DNA from: Anthoceros angustus
Taxonomy: Eukaryota; Streptophyta; Anthocerotopsida; Anthocerotales; Anthocerotaceae
NCBI GenBank assembly: GCA_010909165.1
Contig: VJWM01000126.1
Coordinates: forward strand, 124,001 to 188,000
Direction of reading: 5' to 3'
Length of the DNA: 64,000 nt
The position numbers and the translations under genes are program-made. The notes beneath the pieces were generated by a model, which ran no database searches, was not told where the DNA came from, and saw nothing but the letters and a program-made list of their open reading frames with translations. Of the stretch, positions 11,875 through 23,269 are shown one piece after another. Within the stretch, counting starts at the first letter, position 1. Every line of letters begins with the position of its first letter.

Positions 11875-12545
11875 TGAAGGAGAATCACAAAGGAGGTCAC
11901 ACACGACGAGGAGAAAGACAAGAGTCAACAAGAAAGATTTTCGGGAGGCGTAGCTAGGATGCAGACACAAAGTCTGCACCAACAGTAGAACGCTATCCCA
12001 GACACCTCTAGGCCGGGTGAAATAGGCCACACCGGATCGAGGCCAGTGTGCCCTTTGGATTGCTGGCCACAAAACTCAACAGATCAAAGCGACAAAGCGT
12101 GACAGATCAGGACGAAAACAAGGCGCACACTCAACCATACGGCCATACAAGACTGTAGAGAACCTGCTTGAGAGGAAAGATAGTAGAGACATCTTGCCTC
12201 TTCAAAGGGACCCGAAACCTTGTTCTTGGCCTCCGATGGACCAGGGTGATGAGGCGAACAATCACACCGGTCTTGGGGAGGCGCTCGCTGTCTACACTAC
12301 TCTTCCTCCGCTCGCAAATGACAGAGCGTGGTAAAAAGGACCTGAACAACAAACGAGAGAAAGCACGTAGACGACAGACACGGACAGTGAGAAGTAGGAA
12401 GTAGGGCGGGGCTTTTCAATCAAACCCTTCGAGCAGGGATGCCAATGTTAGGGCAAGCCGAAGCTGATTAGGTCGCTTCGACTGTGTCTTGGATTTCTAA
12501 CAGCATTTGGGTTCTCAAGGGCGCAAACGAACGACGATGGATGTC
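11875..12545. repeat. Segment duplicated at 44.95-45.72 kb
   Basis: The spacer between the secreted-protein gene and RNase HII, plus the last codons of RNase HII, has a diverged direct copy at about 44,950-45,720. Matching anchors include AGAGTCAACAAGAA, TATCCCAGACACCT, GGATCGAGGCCAGTG and CTTGGATTTCTA. Confidence 0.8.
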
Positions 12546-14117
12546 ACATGGACCATGTTTTCTCATTGCTGCTATGTGGGCACGGGTTCCATATCCCTTG
12601 TTCTCCTTGAACCCATACACGGGCCATTCCCTGCACATCATGACACACCTCGGGTAAGATTTCAGATGGAGCTTGTGTTGTGAGAAAGAGACAGCATGAA
12701 GATGATGGCGCGTCAGGGACTGGTGTGGTGTACTTGTCATATGCTTCCATGAGACGATCTCTGGTGACTTTGGCCAAAATGGAAGCTGCGGCTATCACAT
12801 AACTTTCTGCGTCCCCCTGTGTATGTGGAGCACCAGACGGTCACGGAATGCAGTGGGTGGGGCGGGGGGGGAGGTGGGGAAAGCGGAAAGTGCACACACA
12901 TTTCTGCTTCAGATGCTGTAAGGGAGAGACTTACTCGAACGACAGGTCGTGCTTTATCGGTGCTTAGACCATCAGGTAGTCTTGGTCCATCCACAAGCAC
13001 GTAGTCCGGTACAAGTGAACCGTTTTCACCTGAGCTCAGTTGCTCCACGCATTGAGCCATAGCTTGCATTGTTGCCTGGGGACAAGCCCAAGCGACGGAT
13101 GAGCCCAAGGACTTAGTACGAAAAGTTAGGACCTGCTCCTCATACCTGCAGGATGTTGATAGCGTCAATCGTTGCTCTGTCAACGATCTTCACCTGCCAG
13201 ACGAGGGCTTGAAATGTCAACAACATTACAAACAAGACACAGGGGCATATGGAAGCTGGTTGAACAGGTGTTGGCAACCTACAGCGTAGCTCACACCTGG
13301 GGCGGAGATGATTTCTGTGTACAACTCCTCTCTCTCCTTCTCCGTAAGCTTCTTGCTGTCGTTGATACCTGGACTTGCACACAAGCTTCTATCACCACTT
13401 CGAACAACGTGCAACTGAGCAAGACAGAAGGTTTGAAGCAGATGGGGGGGCATGAAGTGGGGTGACCAAGAGGAACAAGACCTGCCTTGAATCATGACAT
13501 GGGAAGGGATGACACATGCAGCTGCAACCACTGGTCCAGCAAGCGGGCCTCGTCCTGCCTCGTCCACTCCTGCCACATGCTTGAACCCTCGCTGCCACAA
13601 CTCAGCCTGCACCACATTGCATTCTCCAACATCAGGCACGCAGCTTCAGCCTGACATGTTCAAGGATGTCACAAGCGAAGTGTAGAAGCCTGTCATCCTA
13701 TGCAACAGAAGTTGCACCTCAAGCGATCTGCTAGGAAGAAGTTTCCCTTTCCGCACAGCCATGTCCCCGGATGCTGCCACATCCTGCTCCACTCCTTCAC
13801 TCCTCTTAGGGCTCCGTCTCTTCCTACACGAGGGTCCAGAGTGTTCAGTCTGCACTTCACCTTTCTCTTCCCGGGCTTTCCTTTCCCGAGTGCCACTAGA
13901 CAAAGCAGCTGCCGTGCTCTTAGCCTTCACGGCTGCTTCCAAATGCAGGCATTGATACAAAACAGGGTGTCAGAGCAGCAGGAACACAACCACGAAAACC
14001 GCCCAAAAATTTCACGTCGTTCACATCTGAAATTGTCTTACGCAGAACAGGCTGGAGAGTTGAGGAGGAGGCCAGCCTCGCGGACCGCCGGACCGCAACT
14101 GCTGCAGCTGCTGCCAT
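12468..14117 (-). CDS. Organellar RNase HII (bacterial-type)
   Basis: RNase HII cuts the RNA strand of RNA/DNA hybrids and single ribonucleotides in DNA. This is the bacterial-type form, expected in plastids or mitochondria. Eight exons join in phase to 325 codons plus stop: 14117-14042, 13932-13673, 13606-13486, 13368-13283, 13193-13146, 13075-12935, 12816-12734, 12630-12468. The N-terminus ([19 protein letters not shown]) looks like a transit peptide, and residues about 27-112 are a variable basic linker. The catalytic core follows: [16 protein letters not shown] (Asp and Glu), [19 protein letters not shown] (Asp), [20 protein letters not shown] (Asp), then [11 protein letters not shown] and HRRSFAPLR. 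All four acidic residues are present. Intron 3 appears to use a GC donor (CAAG|GCAGGT). Exon 2's boundaries are the least certain part. Confidence 0.9.
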
Positions 14118-14532
14118 TGAGTCAATGCTCCCCAGTGCTTCAACCCCACTCTGCAAATCCTGCTCAAAATGTTTTTCCGCATTGCCGTCCTCGCGTGCCC
14201 TACCTAGCTTCTCCCTCAATTTGAGGTTCGACCTGCATGAGTTTCAAATTTCAAACCGTAGCCGCGTAAGTAGCCATTGAAGTTCTTCTTTCTTTTTTTG
14301 TGGAAATCTTCCATCGTAGACTTCCCCGAGCACACCGCACATTAGCGGATGTGGGATGCTGAACTTGGCTTCACAGGCATTCTCTCATATGCAGATGCAA
14401 AGATGCAATCGTGCGATGCAAACGGTTTCGTTTCCTTGAATAGGAAGAGAGAAAATTTGCGGTGTTGGTGTAGCTTGTCGAGAGAGACCCTTGACGGAAA
14501 GCCCCTGGCGTCATTGCTGTTGGTAAAGCAAG

Positions 14533-15168
14533 TCAGACAATCATGTCATCTAGCTCGGCATCGACAAAGAAGTCTCCTGAAGACACCTTCATTGCCTCGT
14601 TCAGCAGCTGGTTCACATCCAAAAACTTCTCCTCGTTGGCTGAGCTCGTAGCTTCTGGGATGGTCATCACTTCTTCCACTTCATTCCTGGAATCATCCCC
14701 TGCATCTCCCCTGTGTTGTAGCCCTTTTCGAACTCAGCGATGGAGGACGCAGCCGCCATGGCTTCAAACTCCTTGCCCACTCCTGACACATGCACCTCTT
14801 TGCTGCTGCATCCACCCCCGCCTGCCTTCCCGCTGCCTCCGCAGCAGCTGCTATTTCCCGTGCCAGAACTCTGCGTGGTGCTAACAATGCTGGCAATGCC
14901 GCTACCGGGGGCATCGGCGTCCGCCTGAGCCACCACTCTGCCTCGAGGCCTGCCTTGGGTTGGGAACCAGAATTAATGAAAAAAAATTCAGAGAGGAAAA
15001 GGCGGAGGAAGAGGAGGAGGAGGAGCCGGGAGAGGAGAAAGAGAGACATCGACATGCCCTCAGTCCGGAGAGTACAGGCACTTGCGAGGCTGCTGCAGCC
15101 TGATGAGGGAACTGAGCCTGACTGGCCTGCAGCCTCATCAGCTGCACAGATGAAACAGCCGGAGCCAT
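14533..15168 (-). CDS. Unrecognised, probably plastid-targeted protein (frameshifted)
   Basis: Three coding-like pieces lie in order on the minus strand. The first, from the ATG at 15,168, reads MAPAVSSVQLMRLQ and is Ser/Ala/Gln-rich like a transit peptide. The second, about 14,955-14,687, has a Gly/Ser/Cys-rich part and SGVGKEFEAMAAASSIAEF. The third, 14,684-14,533, is acidic and ends AELDDMIV followed by TGA. An intron with a pyrimidine-rich acceptor near 14,958 probably separates the first two; its donor is unclear. The second and third pieces abut with a one-base frame change at ATTCCAGGAATG (about 14,684-14,690). Read literally, the second frame stops 20 bases later. Either a base is missing in the sequence or the gene is damaged. 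I recognise no domain. Confidence 0.4.
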
Positions 15169-15229
15169 GGCTCGATCTTGGGTCCAACTGAGCAGCACCA
15201 GCAGGTTGGCTCTGGCTGTCTGGCACGCA

Positions 15230-18180
15230 GCGAGAGAGATCGAGGGCACAAGTGTATTCGGGTGCCTACAGACCATACGCATACGTGTCTCTACATACGA
15301 ATCTCAGCATCCCGCCATTTAGATTCCTTTTTCTCTTTGATGTCGGTGGTTGTTGTGGGCTGAAATCATATTCATGTCTTCCCGTATGGGAGAGTACATA
15401 GTCCGACGCTGGAGAAAGGAGAAGATTGGCTGATGTGCAAACAACATCAAATATTGGAACACATACGTACCAAGCATATAGCATACCTCATATGTTTTCG
15501 TGTAACTTGCCACCAGCTACACGTTGTTAACCCCTAAACGACCATACCTATTTCCCATGAAATTCAAGCTTTGGGGTTTCTGACTTTCTGTAAACGTTGT
15601 GATCATACATTAATTTCGAGAAAATTGGGTAGTGCTAAGCTCTATGCGGGCTTTCCAACAAGCCTATGGTTGCCTTCTTCGGAGTAGAATTATAGTTCCA
15701 AGCTTGAAAGGAACCTCCCGGAGTTTTCGGTGAAGATGCCCTTCTTTGGGCTCTTTGGAAGTGTTCCAGGCACGTGCTCAAGTGCTAAACACAACTGGAG
15801 ATGCAAAAGGATCATTACTAGTCACCACAAGAAATCCAAGGAAAATTGACGGACAATTCATCTGATACACCAAGAGAAACAGCTGGGCCCTTCACGAAAT
15901 GGACTCGCCGTGGCAGCAAGCTTCTATCTACACTTTCCAAAGCGGGTTCATAAAACTGGGCCCATGTGCAAAGTGGCGGTCACGCAGTCCGTTCCGTGCA
16001 TACGAAGCTCCTCCTTGAGTGGTTGCCACCAGTGGACGCGTGGCGGGAAAACCCTCCATCCTGCAAGGTACCGGGAGGACACCCATCCCTACACACACTG
16101 ACCACCAGCCACCGGCCACATCCCGCATCTCGATCTTGCCATGGCCGGATTCTCTCTCCTGCCACTCACTATGGATCTCTCAAGTAGTAAAGACGCAGAT
16201 TTGGCAGGCAATATATCCACTCACCAAGATGAGAATGTTATCCAGGACATGCTCCTCGCCGAGGTGGATTTGTAACTACAAGACAAGTGGTAGTCTCCCA
16301 TTTGATCTTACATTTCATGGAAATGTGTGCAAGCAACGATGAGATCAATAATCATGGGCAATAGACAGTTTCAGTGGTAATGCAATTCTAAAACCGGAAC
16401 GGCCAATCAAGGCCAGTGAAGAGAGCGAGTAGTGCACTTGCAGGTCCATGGCACCGGCTAGGTGGCGGGACCACGCCCAGACCATGCCACTCACGCGCTT
16501 ATCTCCTTGGCAAGAAACCAACATCGGCTATTTTGTAGCAAATCTCTTGGGTCGGTCCTTGGGCGCTCTTCGTCGCCTCTGCCATGCTCTGGCTACCACA
16601 GCCTTCTTCGATACACCAACCCTATCTCCAAGCAACACAATGGATTGTTGACGTGAAAAACGTGCTTGAAGTCTGAGTCTCCTGCACCAGAATGAGATCC
16701 CCAGACGTTGCAAATGAGAGAAAGACTCAGTGTAGGGACAAAGTATGACTGCCTCTTTACTAGACAAACATCAACAATCCACTTAGCTTGGAGTATTGAG
16801 CTCCTGCCATCTCCTGCTACTGCGTGCACCTTCTTCCCAGTGAATAATAGAAGAAAAGGTGTGCGCCTCGGTAATATAGCTATTTAATCCTTGGCCTTCG
16901 GCAATAATGCCTATTGAAGGTAACTAATTATGTCCTTGGTCTTTGGTCCCGATTTATATTCTCTATTGTTTATGGCTTTATAAATAACCAGTTCGCATCC
17001 TCATGCACCATTCCATCATTCCTCACATGTGTCATAGAGACATATATGGCTCATGCATGTCATAGCACATTCTCTCTCTACAGACCATTTCACATGTTAT
17101 CCATCCACATGCATGCACAGATATGCATACCTTTCATGCCCGCGTGGGCTCATTCACCACTTCATGACACATGGCTTATGCCATGTGTCAGCGTTGTCTC
17201 TTGCTATCATTTTACTTCCCATGTGTCCGGTCAGTGTGTGTACAGTTCATGGCATGATACCTTTCTCGGTGGACCAAAACGAGTGATCAATAGTAAAATT
17301 CTCAATTTCTATGAATTAAACTATAGTAGAAAAAGTAGGTCCAAACTCTTGATCCAAGACCCTTGGACGTTTAGGGGTTAATGCATCATCTTGAGACTTG
17401 TGTCCATCCAAAATATCTCAGCCGTCCAATTCTTGAGTAATTGGTGGATTTCGCCCATTGTGGAAGCAAACAAGGTATTATCCTTGCAAAGTTGATGGAC
17501 TGCATATCATGAAAATGTACATGGTGGTCATGTCCATCTCGAAATCACTCTCAAGGGTGTAAGCATGGTTAGGTGCTCACTTTAGTTAGAAACGGTTGAA
17601 ACGCTCTTATTTTGTCCTCATGCAATGTCTACAATTATGAAAAATTCATTTCTTTTCCAACTTGTCTGATTTTTTTACATGTTATAGTAATGTCTATTTT
17701 TATCTAGGATTAAAATTTAATAAAGAATGGTATATTAAAATATGCTTAAAAAATTCAACTTGTTTAAGGACAATGTCCCCACATAGTCGGCCTTTTGCCG
17801 CTTCATTTCACGAACCGTGGCTCAGAACGCCCCATCGCCTTCCAAAATGTCGGAGTTTAAAAATCCTGGTCGGATTTATGGTCAACATAGCATATCATTT
17901 ATGGTGCAAAGTGGATCGAGTACGTGCATACCGCTTTAGCCGGCAAATGACCTAGGTATCAGAGAACTCAACTTGAACTCTGTAGGCTAGGCTTAATCGT
18001 GACAAGCTCCAGGCTACATGCGTGACGTGGTGGAAGGAGCGGATCAGTTCGGACGGCGCTACAAGTTGCAAGTAGGTCCGCGGCGCTGGGTTGGTGGATA
18101 GTGCGGGGGCGGTGTGCTGCAGGTTAGAACCTGCTTGTGTTTCCCTTCCTCATACAACCGTAGGGTGACTTCCTGTGGGG
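15230..18180. other. Gene-poor spacer
   Basis: No gene is supported. At 17,390-17,570 the sequence resembles the region just upstream of the LRR receptor kinase (54,640-54,820); see findings. The rest is mixed-composition, probably old transposon-derived DNA. Confidence 0.4.
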
Positions 18181-18419
18181 CAACTAAGTGGTGACCTTGC
18201 TATGCTGCCAAACATAGACAGCTGGAACTGAGTGTGTTACATGTTTGTGCTATTGTTGTGCTTCGTGGTTAGGTCAGCTGGGACCCAAGCTTGCATGTTT
18301 GACCCCAATGTCCTCTGCACACATATGATCTCGCGACTCCATGTGGCCTCCATTGTGGGTTTGGTGTTGCTTTTACCAGCAGGGTTTCTTAGGCTAATTA
18401 GTGTGTTCTTCTGTGACAT

Positions 18420-20240
18420 GTGCAGACGGAGTTCTACCTTCGCTTCTGTCAAGAACACCCGGAAATACAAGTTGGGCAACGGTCATTCGAGAAGTTGAAG
18501 CCGTTCTTTGTTAAGAGCTTGCAAGCGCAATCTCCGGCTGCTACCATGTGGAAATGGCGTTCTTAAAGATGCCTTCAATAACCTCAAACAGTCCAGTGGT
18601 TCACCCGTGGCTGTCATTGTTCCTGTCTGGTGTGTGCTCATCCTTTTGGCTCAGAAGAGCTTCATTGTAACGCTGCCTCCACTTGTTTGGCTTTAGTCAG
18701 GACACTATGTGAGCGCGTTCTTTGTGCAAAGGGTGAGGATGTTGCCTGGCATTCCCTGGCATGCTTGCTAGGAACATATGACACGTGTGGTGTCAACACA
18801 CTTCCCTTCTGCCCTTTAGAGACATGTTTGGATATTGATCTTGCTCTTAAGTGGCTTTTTTCAATATCGGTGGTCGGAAAGGATCTTGTCATGACAAGAA
18901 AAGGATCAAACTAGTGTTTTGAAACACATCCTTCCGTGTTTGTGGAGTATCTAAAGGTAAAAGCTGAAGGAGTTTACATTTCCTTGATTACATCCAGTGG
19001 CGAGGATAGAGTTCGGACATTGTCTCGAATGGTTCCCACAGGATGTTGTGGTTTCGTTGATCGATTTTGCTCGAACTACGCATTTGGGGTCCAAAATGAG
19101 ATTCAATCCATGCGGCGAGCGACCGTTACTATTTTGGTGTTGGTTTTCTGGTATTGATGGACAGTCACGGACCTCGTGAAAGTACTATCACTTTTATATT
19201 AGCGATGACATGGTCCATGACACTCTTTGTGCAACACTATTTGCTAAAGCAGTGGCGATGGATCACGATGCGGATTCCCTCAACCTCGAGAACAAGTGCA
19301 GGTGGATGGATAGCCAATTCAAAGCGCTAGCTGCCTACTATTCAGTATCCTAGCATCACGGTGGGTGTAACATGCTTTGGTCTTATTTTGGAAGTGGGCG
19401 GGAAGGAGCACGATGGTGCAGTGCCATCTTGAGCGTGCTCTGCGGCTGAGTCTCCCCGCTTGCGGGAATGGAAATGCTGCGGATGTGGTGGAGTACCTCG
19501 GCCAAAACATCTATCTTGGTGGCCGAGGTCTTATGCAAGTGCTGATCATGCGAGTTCACGAAGTTTTGGCTCATTGGAAAAGCAGTGGTAAACCCGAAAC
19601 AAATTTGGTTGTGACCCCATACTGGATCAAGCAATGCACACATATGGTTGTGACATGCATGACGCAGTGCGAATGCGGAAGCCTTGCATGTTTACTGCGG
19701 TGTATGGAGAGCAACCATTCGGTAGTGTGAAATGGTGCCTCATGTTGGCTTTTGGAGGTTAGTCGAATCACACCTCATGGGCGTCTTGGCCCCGGAACAA
19801 ACATGACAAGCTTAACCACTCGGCGATGATTGCGATCATGCACTTCCAACAATTAAAGCGGTGAGGATGATGATGTTGTTGATGTCTCGAGATGGCGGAT
19901 ATCTTGGAAGTTGGAGATAACTTCCTTGTCTTGGCGACCTGAAGATGAAGTGGATTTTACCTGACTTGCACTAAGGCCAAGCACACAGTCTCGTTGCCTT
20001 GGAGTAAAAGAGAATTCCAGTGGGAGGAGGTGGTTGTCGGACAATACTATATGTTGGAAAAGCATTTTGCCCGAGTCAGTATAGCTTGCCTTGGGATCCG
20101 GAGGAATGCATTTTGCCTCAAATTGTTCGGACATGCAAGTTCACAATGGCACCACATGGGCACGATGGAGAAGTCCAGCTATATGCTAACCACGAGCCGG
20201 GGAACAAGTGCCTATGTCTATGAAAGCAGAGGAAGGTGAG
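18420..20240 (+). pseudogene. Decayed transposase gene (copy on + strand)
   Basis: The reading frame is broken into many pieces, but protein-like blocks follow in order: QTEFYLRFCQEHPEIQVG (18,425), QRSFEKLKPFFVKSL, a CYHVEMAFLK/KDAFNNLK block split by a frame change (18,530-18,590), LNLENKCRWMDSQF (19,285), WSYFGSG with a following DGA-type glycine motif and ERALR (19,380-19,440), and DVVEYLGQN (19,475). A C-terminal module, WSKREFQWEEVVVGQYYMLE (19,995), ends the series. This order is typical of a DDE-type transposase family widespread in eukaryotes; I do not assign the superfamily. The last module is duplicated at 21,540-21,780 and resembles the end of the minus-strand relic at 23,835-24,392. 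Confidence 0.6.
19663..20240 (+). repeat. Repeat C, first copy
   Basis: About 580 bp repeated as a direct copy at 21,205-21,790. The shared sequence includes GCCTTGCATGTTT, CACTTCCAACAATT, CTTGGAAGTTGGAGATAACT and GAATTCCAGTGGGAGGAGGT. The copies differ by many short indels. Confidence 0.85.
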
Positions 20241-20278
20241 TACTCTTACCGGAAGCAGTTACTGGTTCATGATCAATC

Positions 20279-20790
20279 ATGGTCTTGAGATGAGCACAAC
20301 CCGATTCGATCAACACGCTGTCGCGTGCGGAGGCAATTAATGCAAGCAGCGATGTTGCTATTTTCACATTGTTTGCTGCGTTTATCGATCTGCTATGTTG
20401 TCACCTTACGGGTGCCGAGTTTACTAGAATGTTGTCACACTATAGGCTTTGCAATTTGTCGGCGTTCCAACATGTTTTGGCTCAAGACTTGTGACCCAAA
20501 TTACGTGCTATAACGCTGCATCTTTTCGATATATGTTTCGTTGCCACAGATCATGTTCATTCGGTCTTGAGATGAGCACCGATTGGATGAACACTCATCT
20601 CGAGGAGGACAACGAATTAATGCAATATCGTGCCCCAGGTTTCTATTTTCACATTGCTCGGGGCCGTTTTCGGGCTATGTTGTCACCCTGCTTCGGTCTG
20701 AGTTTACTAGACTATGTTGTCATGTAGGTGCATGTGGTAGTTTCACAAAATGTTTTTGGCTCAAGACTTGTGACCCAAATGTCGTTTCTT
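20279..20790 (+). repeat. Direct repeat pair E (20,279-20,515 and 20,566-20,790)
   Basis: Two adjacent copies of about 230 bp share TGGTCTTGAGATGAGCAC at one end and TTTTGGCTCAAGACTTGTGA at the other. The interior is badly diverged by indels. Confidence 0.7.
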
Positions 20791-20849
20791 GATATCTGTT
20801 GTGCCCTAATAGATGTGTGGGGTGGGAGCTCAAGTTTGATAAAACTCGG

Positions 20850-21195
20850 TGGGTATGTGGTATGTGGGTATGTGGGTATGTGGGTATGTGGGTATGTGGA
20901 TGTGGATGTGGATGTGGATGTGGATGTGGATGTGGGGATGGGGATGTGGGGATGTGGATGTGGGGATGTGGGGATGTGGGGATGTGGGGATGTGGATGTG
21001 GGTATGTGGGTATGTGGGTATGTGGATGTGGATGTGGATGTGGGGATGGGATGGGATGTGTGTATGGATGTGGATGTGGGATGGGATGTATGTATGTGGG
21101 TATGTGGGTATGTGGGTATGTGGATGTGGATGTGGATGTGGATGTGGATGTGGATGTGGATGTGGATGTGGGGATGTGGATGTGGATGTGGATGT
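20850..21195. repeat. GTGGAT/GTGGGTAT satellite
   Basis: Nearly pure G/T/A repeat on the plus strand. Blocks of an 8-bp unit (TGTGGGTA) alternate with blocks of a 6-bp unit (GTGGAT) and GGGATGTG variants. All reading frames on both strands stay open because of the repeat, not because of coding. Confidence 0.95.
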
Positions 21196-21204
21196 CACGC
21201 AATT

Positions 21205-21790
21205 GCGAATGCGGAGCCTTGCATGTTTCGCAGAGTGTATGGAGAGCAACCATTCCAGGTGAAATGGTGCCTCATGCTGGCTTTTGAGGTTAGTAATCAC
21301 ACCTCACAGTCACCGGGCCCCGCATAAACACGACAAGCGCTTGACCGCAAGTCCTCGACCGATGATTGCCGATCATGCACTTCCAACAATTGAAGTGAGG
21401 ATGATGATGTTGTTGATGTCTCGTAGATGGCGTATATCTTGGAAGTTGGAGATAACTTCCTTGTCTCGCACTCGCAGATGAAGGGCTGGATTTTTACCGT
21501 TGACTTGCACTAAGGCCAAGCACACGTTATTGGAGTCTCAGATTGCCTTGGAGTAAAAGAGAATTCCAGTGGGAGGAGGTGGTTGTTGGACAATACTATA
21601 TGTTGGAAAAGCATTTGCCCGAGTCTGTGTATAGCTTGCCTTGGGATCTGGAGGAATGCATTTTGCCAACTCAAATTGTTCAGACATGCAAGTTCACAAT
21701 GGTACCACATGGGCACGATGGAGAAGTCCAGCTATATAGGCTAACCACCGAAGCCCAGGAACAAGTCACTGCCTATGTCTATCCAGAGTG
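21205..21790 (+). repeat. Repeat C, second copy
   Basis: Direct copy of 19,663-20,240. Its C-terminal transposase module is the cleaner one: 21,543-21,821 reads open from PWSKREFQWEEVVVGQYYML to YRLTTEAQEQVTAYVYPE. Confidence 0.85.
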
Positions 21791-22290
21791 TGCTCGAGGC
21801 TGTGAGTGGGTGTCAGGATAAGTCACCAAGCCTATGTGCAAATTCAAGTTTGGAGCATGACATTCGAAGGTTACTAGCTTCGAGCGCTCAAGGTGCAAAA
21901 GGAGTTCCTGGACAAAATTCAAACATTGGTGCACAGATTCCGCTTAAACTGGAGACAATGCTGTCTATGACTCGGGAGGCCTGGGTGACCTAGGCTGCAA
22001 CCCTGACCAGCAAGAGGTTGGTTGTCCACATGCTGAAGGTTCGAACGGCAATAACAACTAGGTTTGAAAACCTGAAAGAGGATGCCCAGGCGGGTGGTAA
22101 GCAGTACCACCCCCAGTGGTTTCAAGTTCATGTGTTGTCCTTGAAGACAGCCGCAACACTACTTCGAGAAGTTGTAGTGGGCTATAGCAAGCATGAAGCG
22201 TTAAGAACTTTGTGGATGTGTTTTACATTGCTTCCTCGCATGCTCACCGGCTTGACTGCTAGAAATTCTTTATCTCCGGGTAAATGGCCC
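21775..22290 (+). pseudogene. Coding relic downstream of repeat C
   Basis: One frame stays open for about 170 codons except for a single TAG at about 21,991. It includes LEHDIRRLLASSAQGAKG, LKLETMLSMTREAWV and WFQVHVLSLKTAATLLREVV. Coding-like but unrecognised; probably the end of the transposon protein or a captured host fragment. Confidence 0.35.
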
Positions 22291-22299
22291 TAGTTTTTC

Positions 22300-23265
22300 C
22301 ATTTTCAATCATTGCAAACAAAGCAGACTCCATGCACTCTTTGTCATGTCGGACTCTTGGTCACGTTGGCCTCAAATCTTGCTGGTCCCCATGCCGGGTT
22401 CGACAAGCTGTTGAAAGGATCGAGGTCGAATTTTCAAAATCTATCGCCAGTGATTGGCCATCTAGGCCTTGCTTTCCTTATACCTGGGCATGTTTCAGCG
22501 AAAGTAATCATGTCACCCACCCTTTAGTGGCCTTATGCACACGAGTGGCCTCCTGCATTGGCAATTTAAAGCCGGCAAGCACTTCGTAGACCACGCAAGC
22601 TAGCCCGCCTTTGTCCTTTGTGGAGATTAGATTTGCGGACTTCGCTCAGTATGCAATGGAAGCGCACTTGGGAGGAGTGGTTGGTGTGGGGAGGGACATG
22701 GAATCTTCAAGCCGGATTAGGCAAGCTGGCCTGTGGCACCCTCTTCGCCGGAGGTGAGTATCACCATTTGTCAATGACAAAAGTCACTAGTCACCTTGGC
22801 GCACACTACTTGCATCGAATGGAACGGGCCAAGGCACGCAAGCGCCATCGGAAGAAGGTCCGAGATCGCAGTGTGGCCCCATATGCCAAGCCTTCCACCG
22901 CCGTGCACGCCGCACATCATGGAGGTGGTCGGTTGCCAAGGCACCGATCCGCAGCTTCCGGGGACTCAAGCGAGGAGGACACTGGCGATGTGATAGATTG
23001 AGGGCGCCACCCGAGGTCGGGCAACAAGTTCCTTCCGTCTGGCTGGCTCGCACATCCACGACACTAGATAGGTTGTGTGACAATGGGTGGATGGAGCGAT
23101 CCCTTGATGCTTGTTTTGTGGCATTGTACATTACATCGCCTTTGGGCCACGAGGGTGGCAGTGTGAAATCTGTGGTGTGGCATATTTTGGATCTTTGGTT
23201 TCATGTTAAAGCTGGTTCTGCAGTAGCACAGTCTTTGTTGTGTGTTCTGTCCCACAAAATGTCTA
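22300..23265. other. Spacer with a short basic/acidic open frame
   Basis: An open frame on the plus strand at 22,618-23,001 ends with a basic stretch (RAKARKRHRKKVRDRSVA) and an acidic tail (DSSEEDTGDVID). It may be the C-terminus of a transposon protein. Nothing else is supported. Confidence 0.25.
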
Positions 23266-23269
23266 CATG

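Noticed and set aside
20720-21300. Long open frames across the satellite (up to 199 codons, both strands)
   Set aside because: They exist because the GTGGAT/TGTGGGTA repeat contains no stops; they read as Cys/Gly/Trp/Met or His/Pro/Thr strings.
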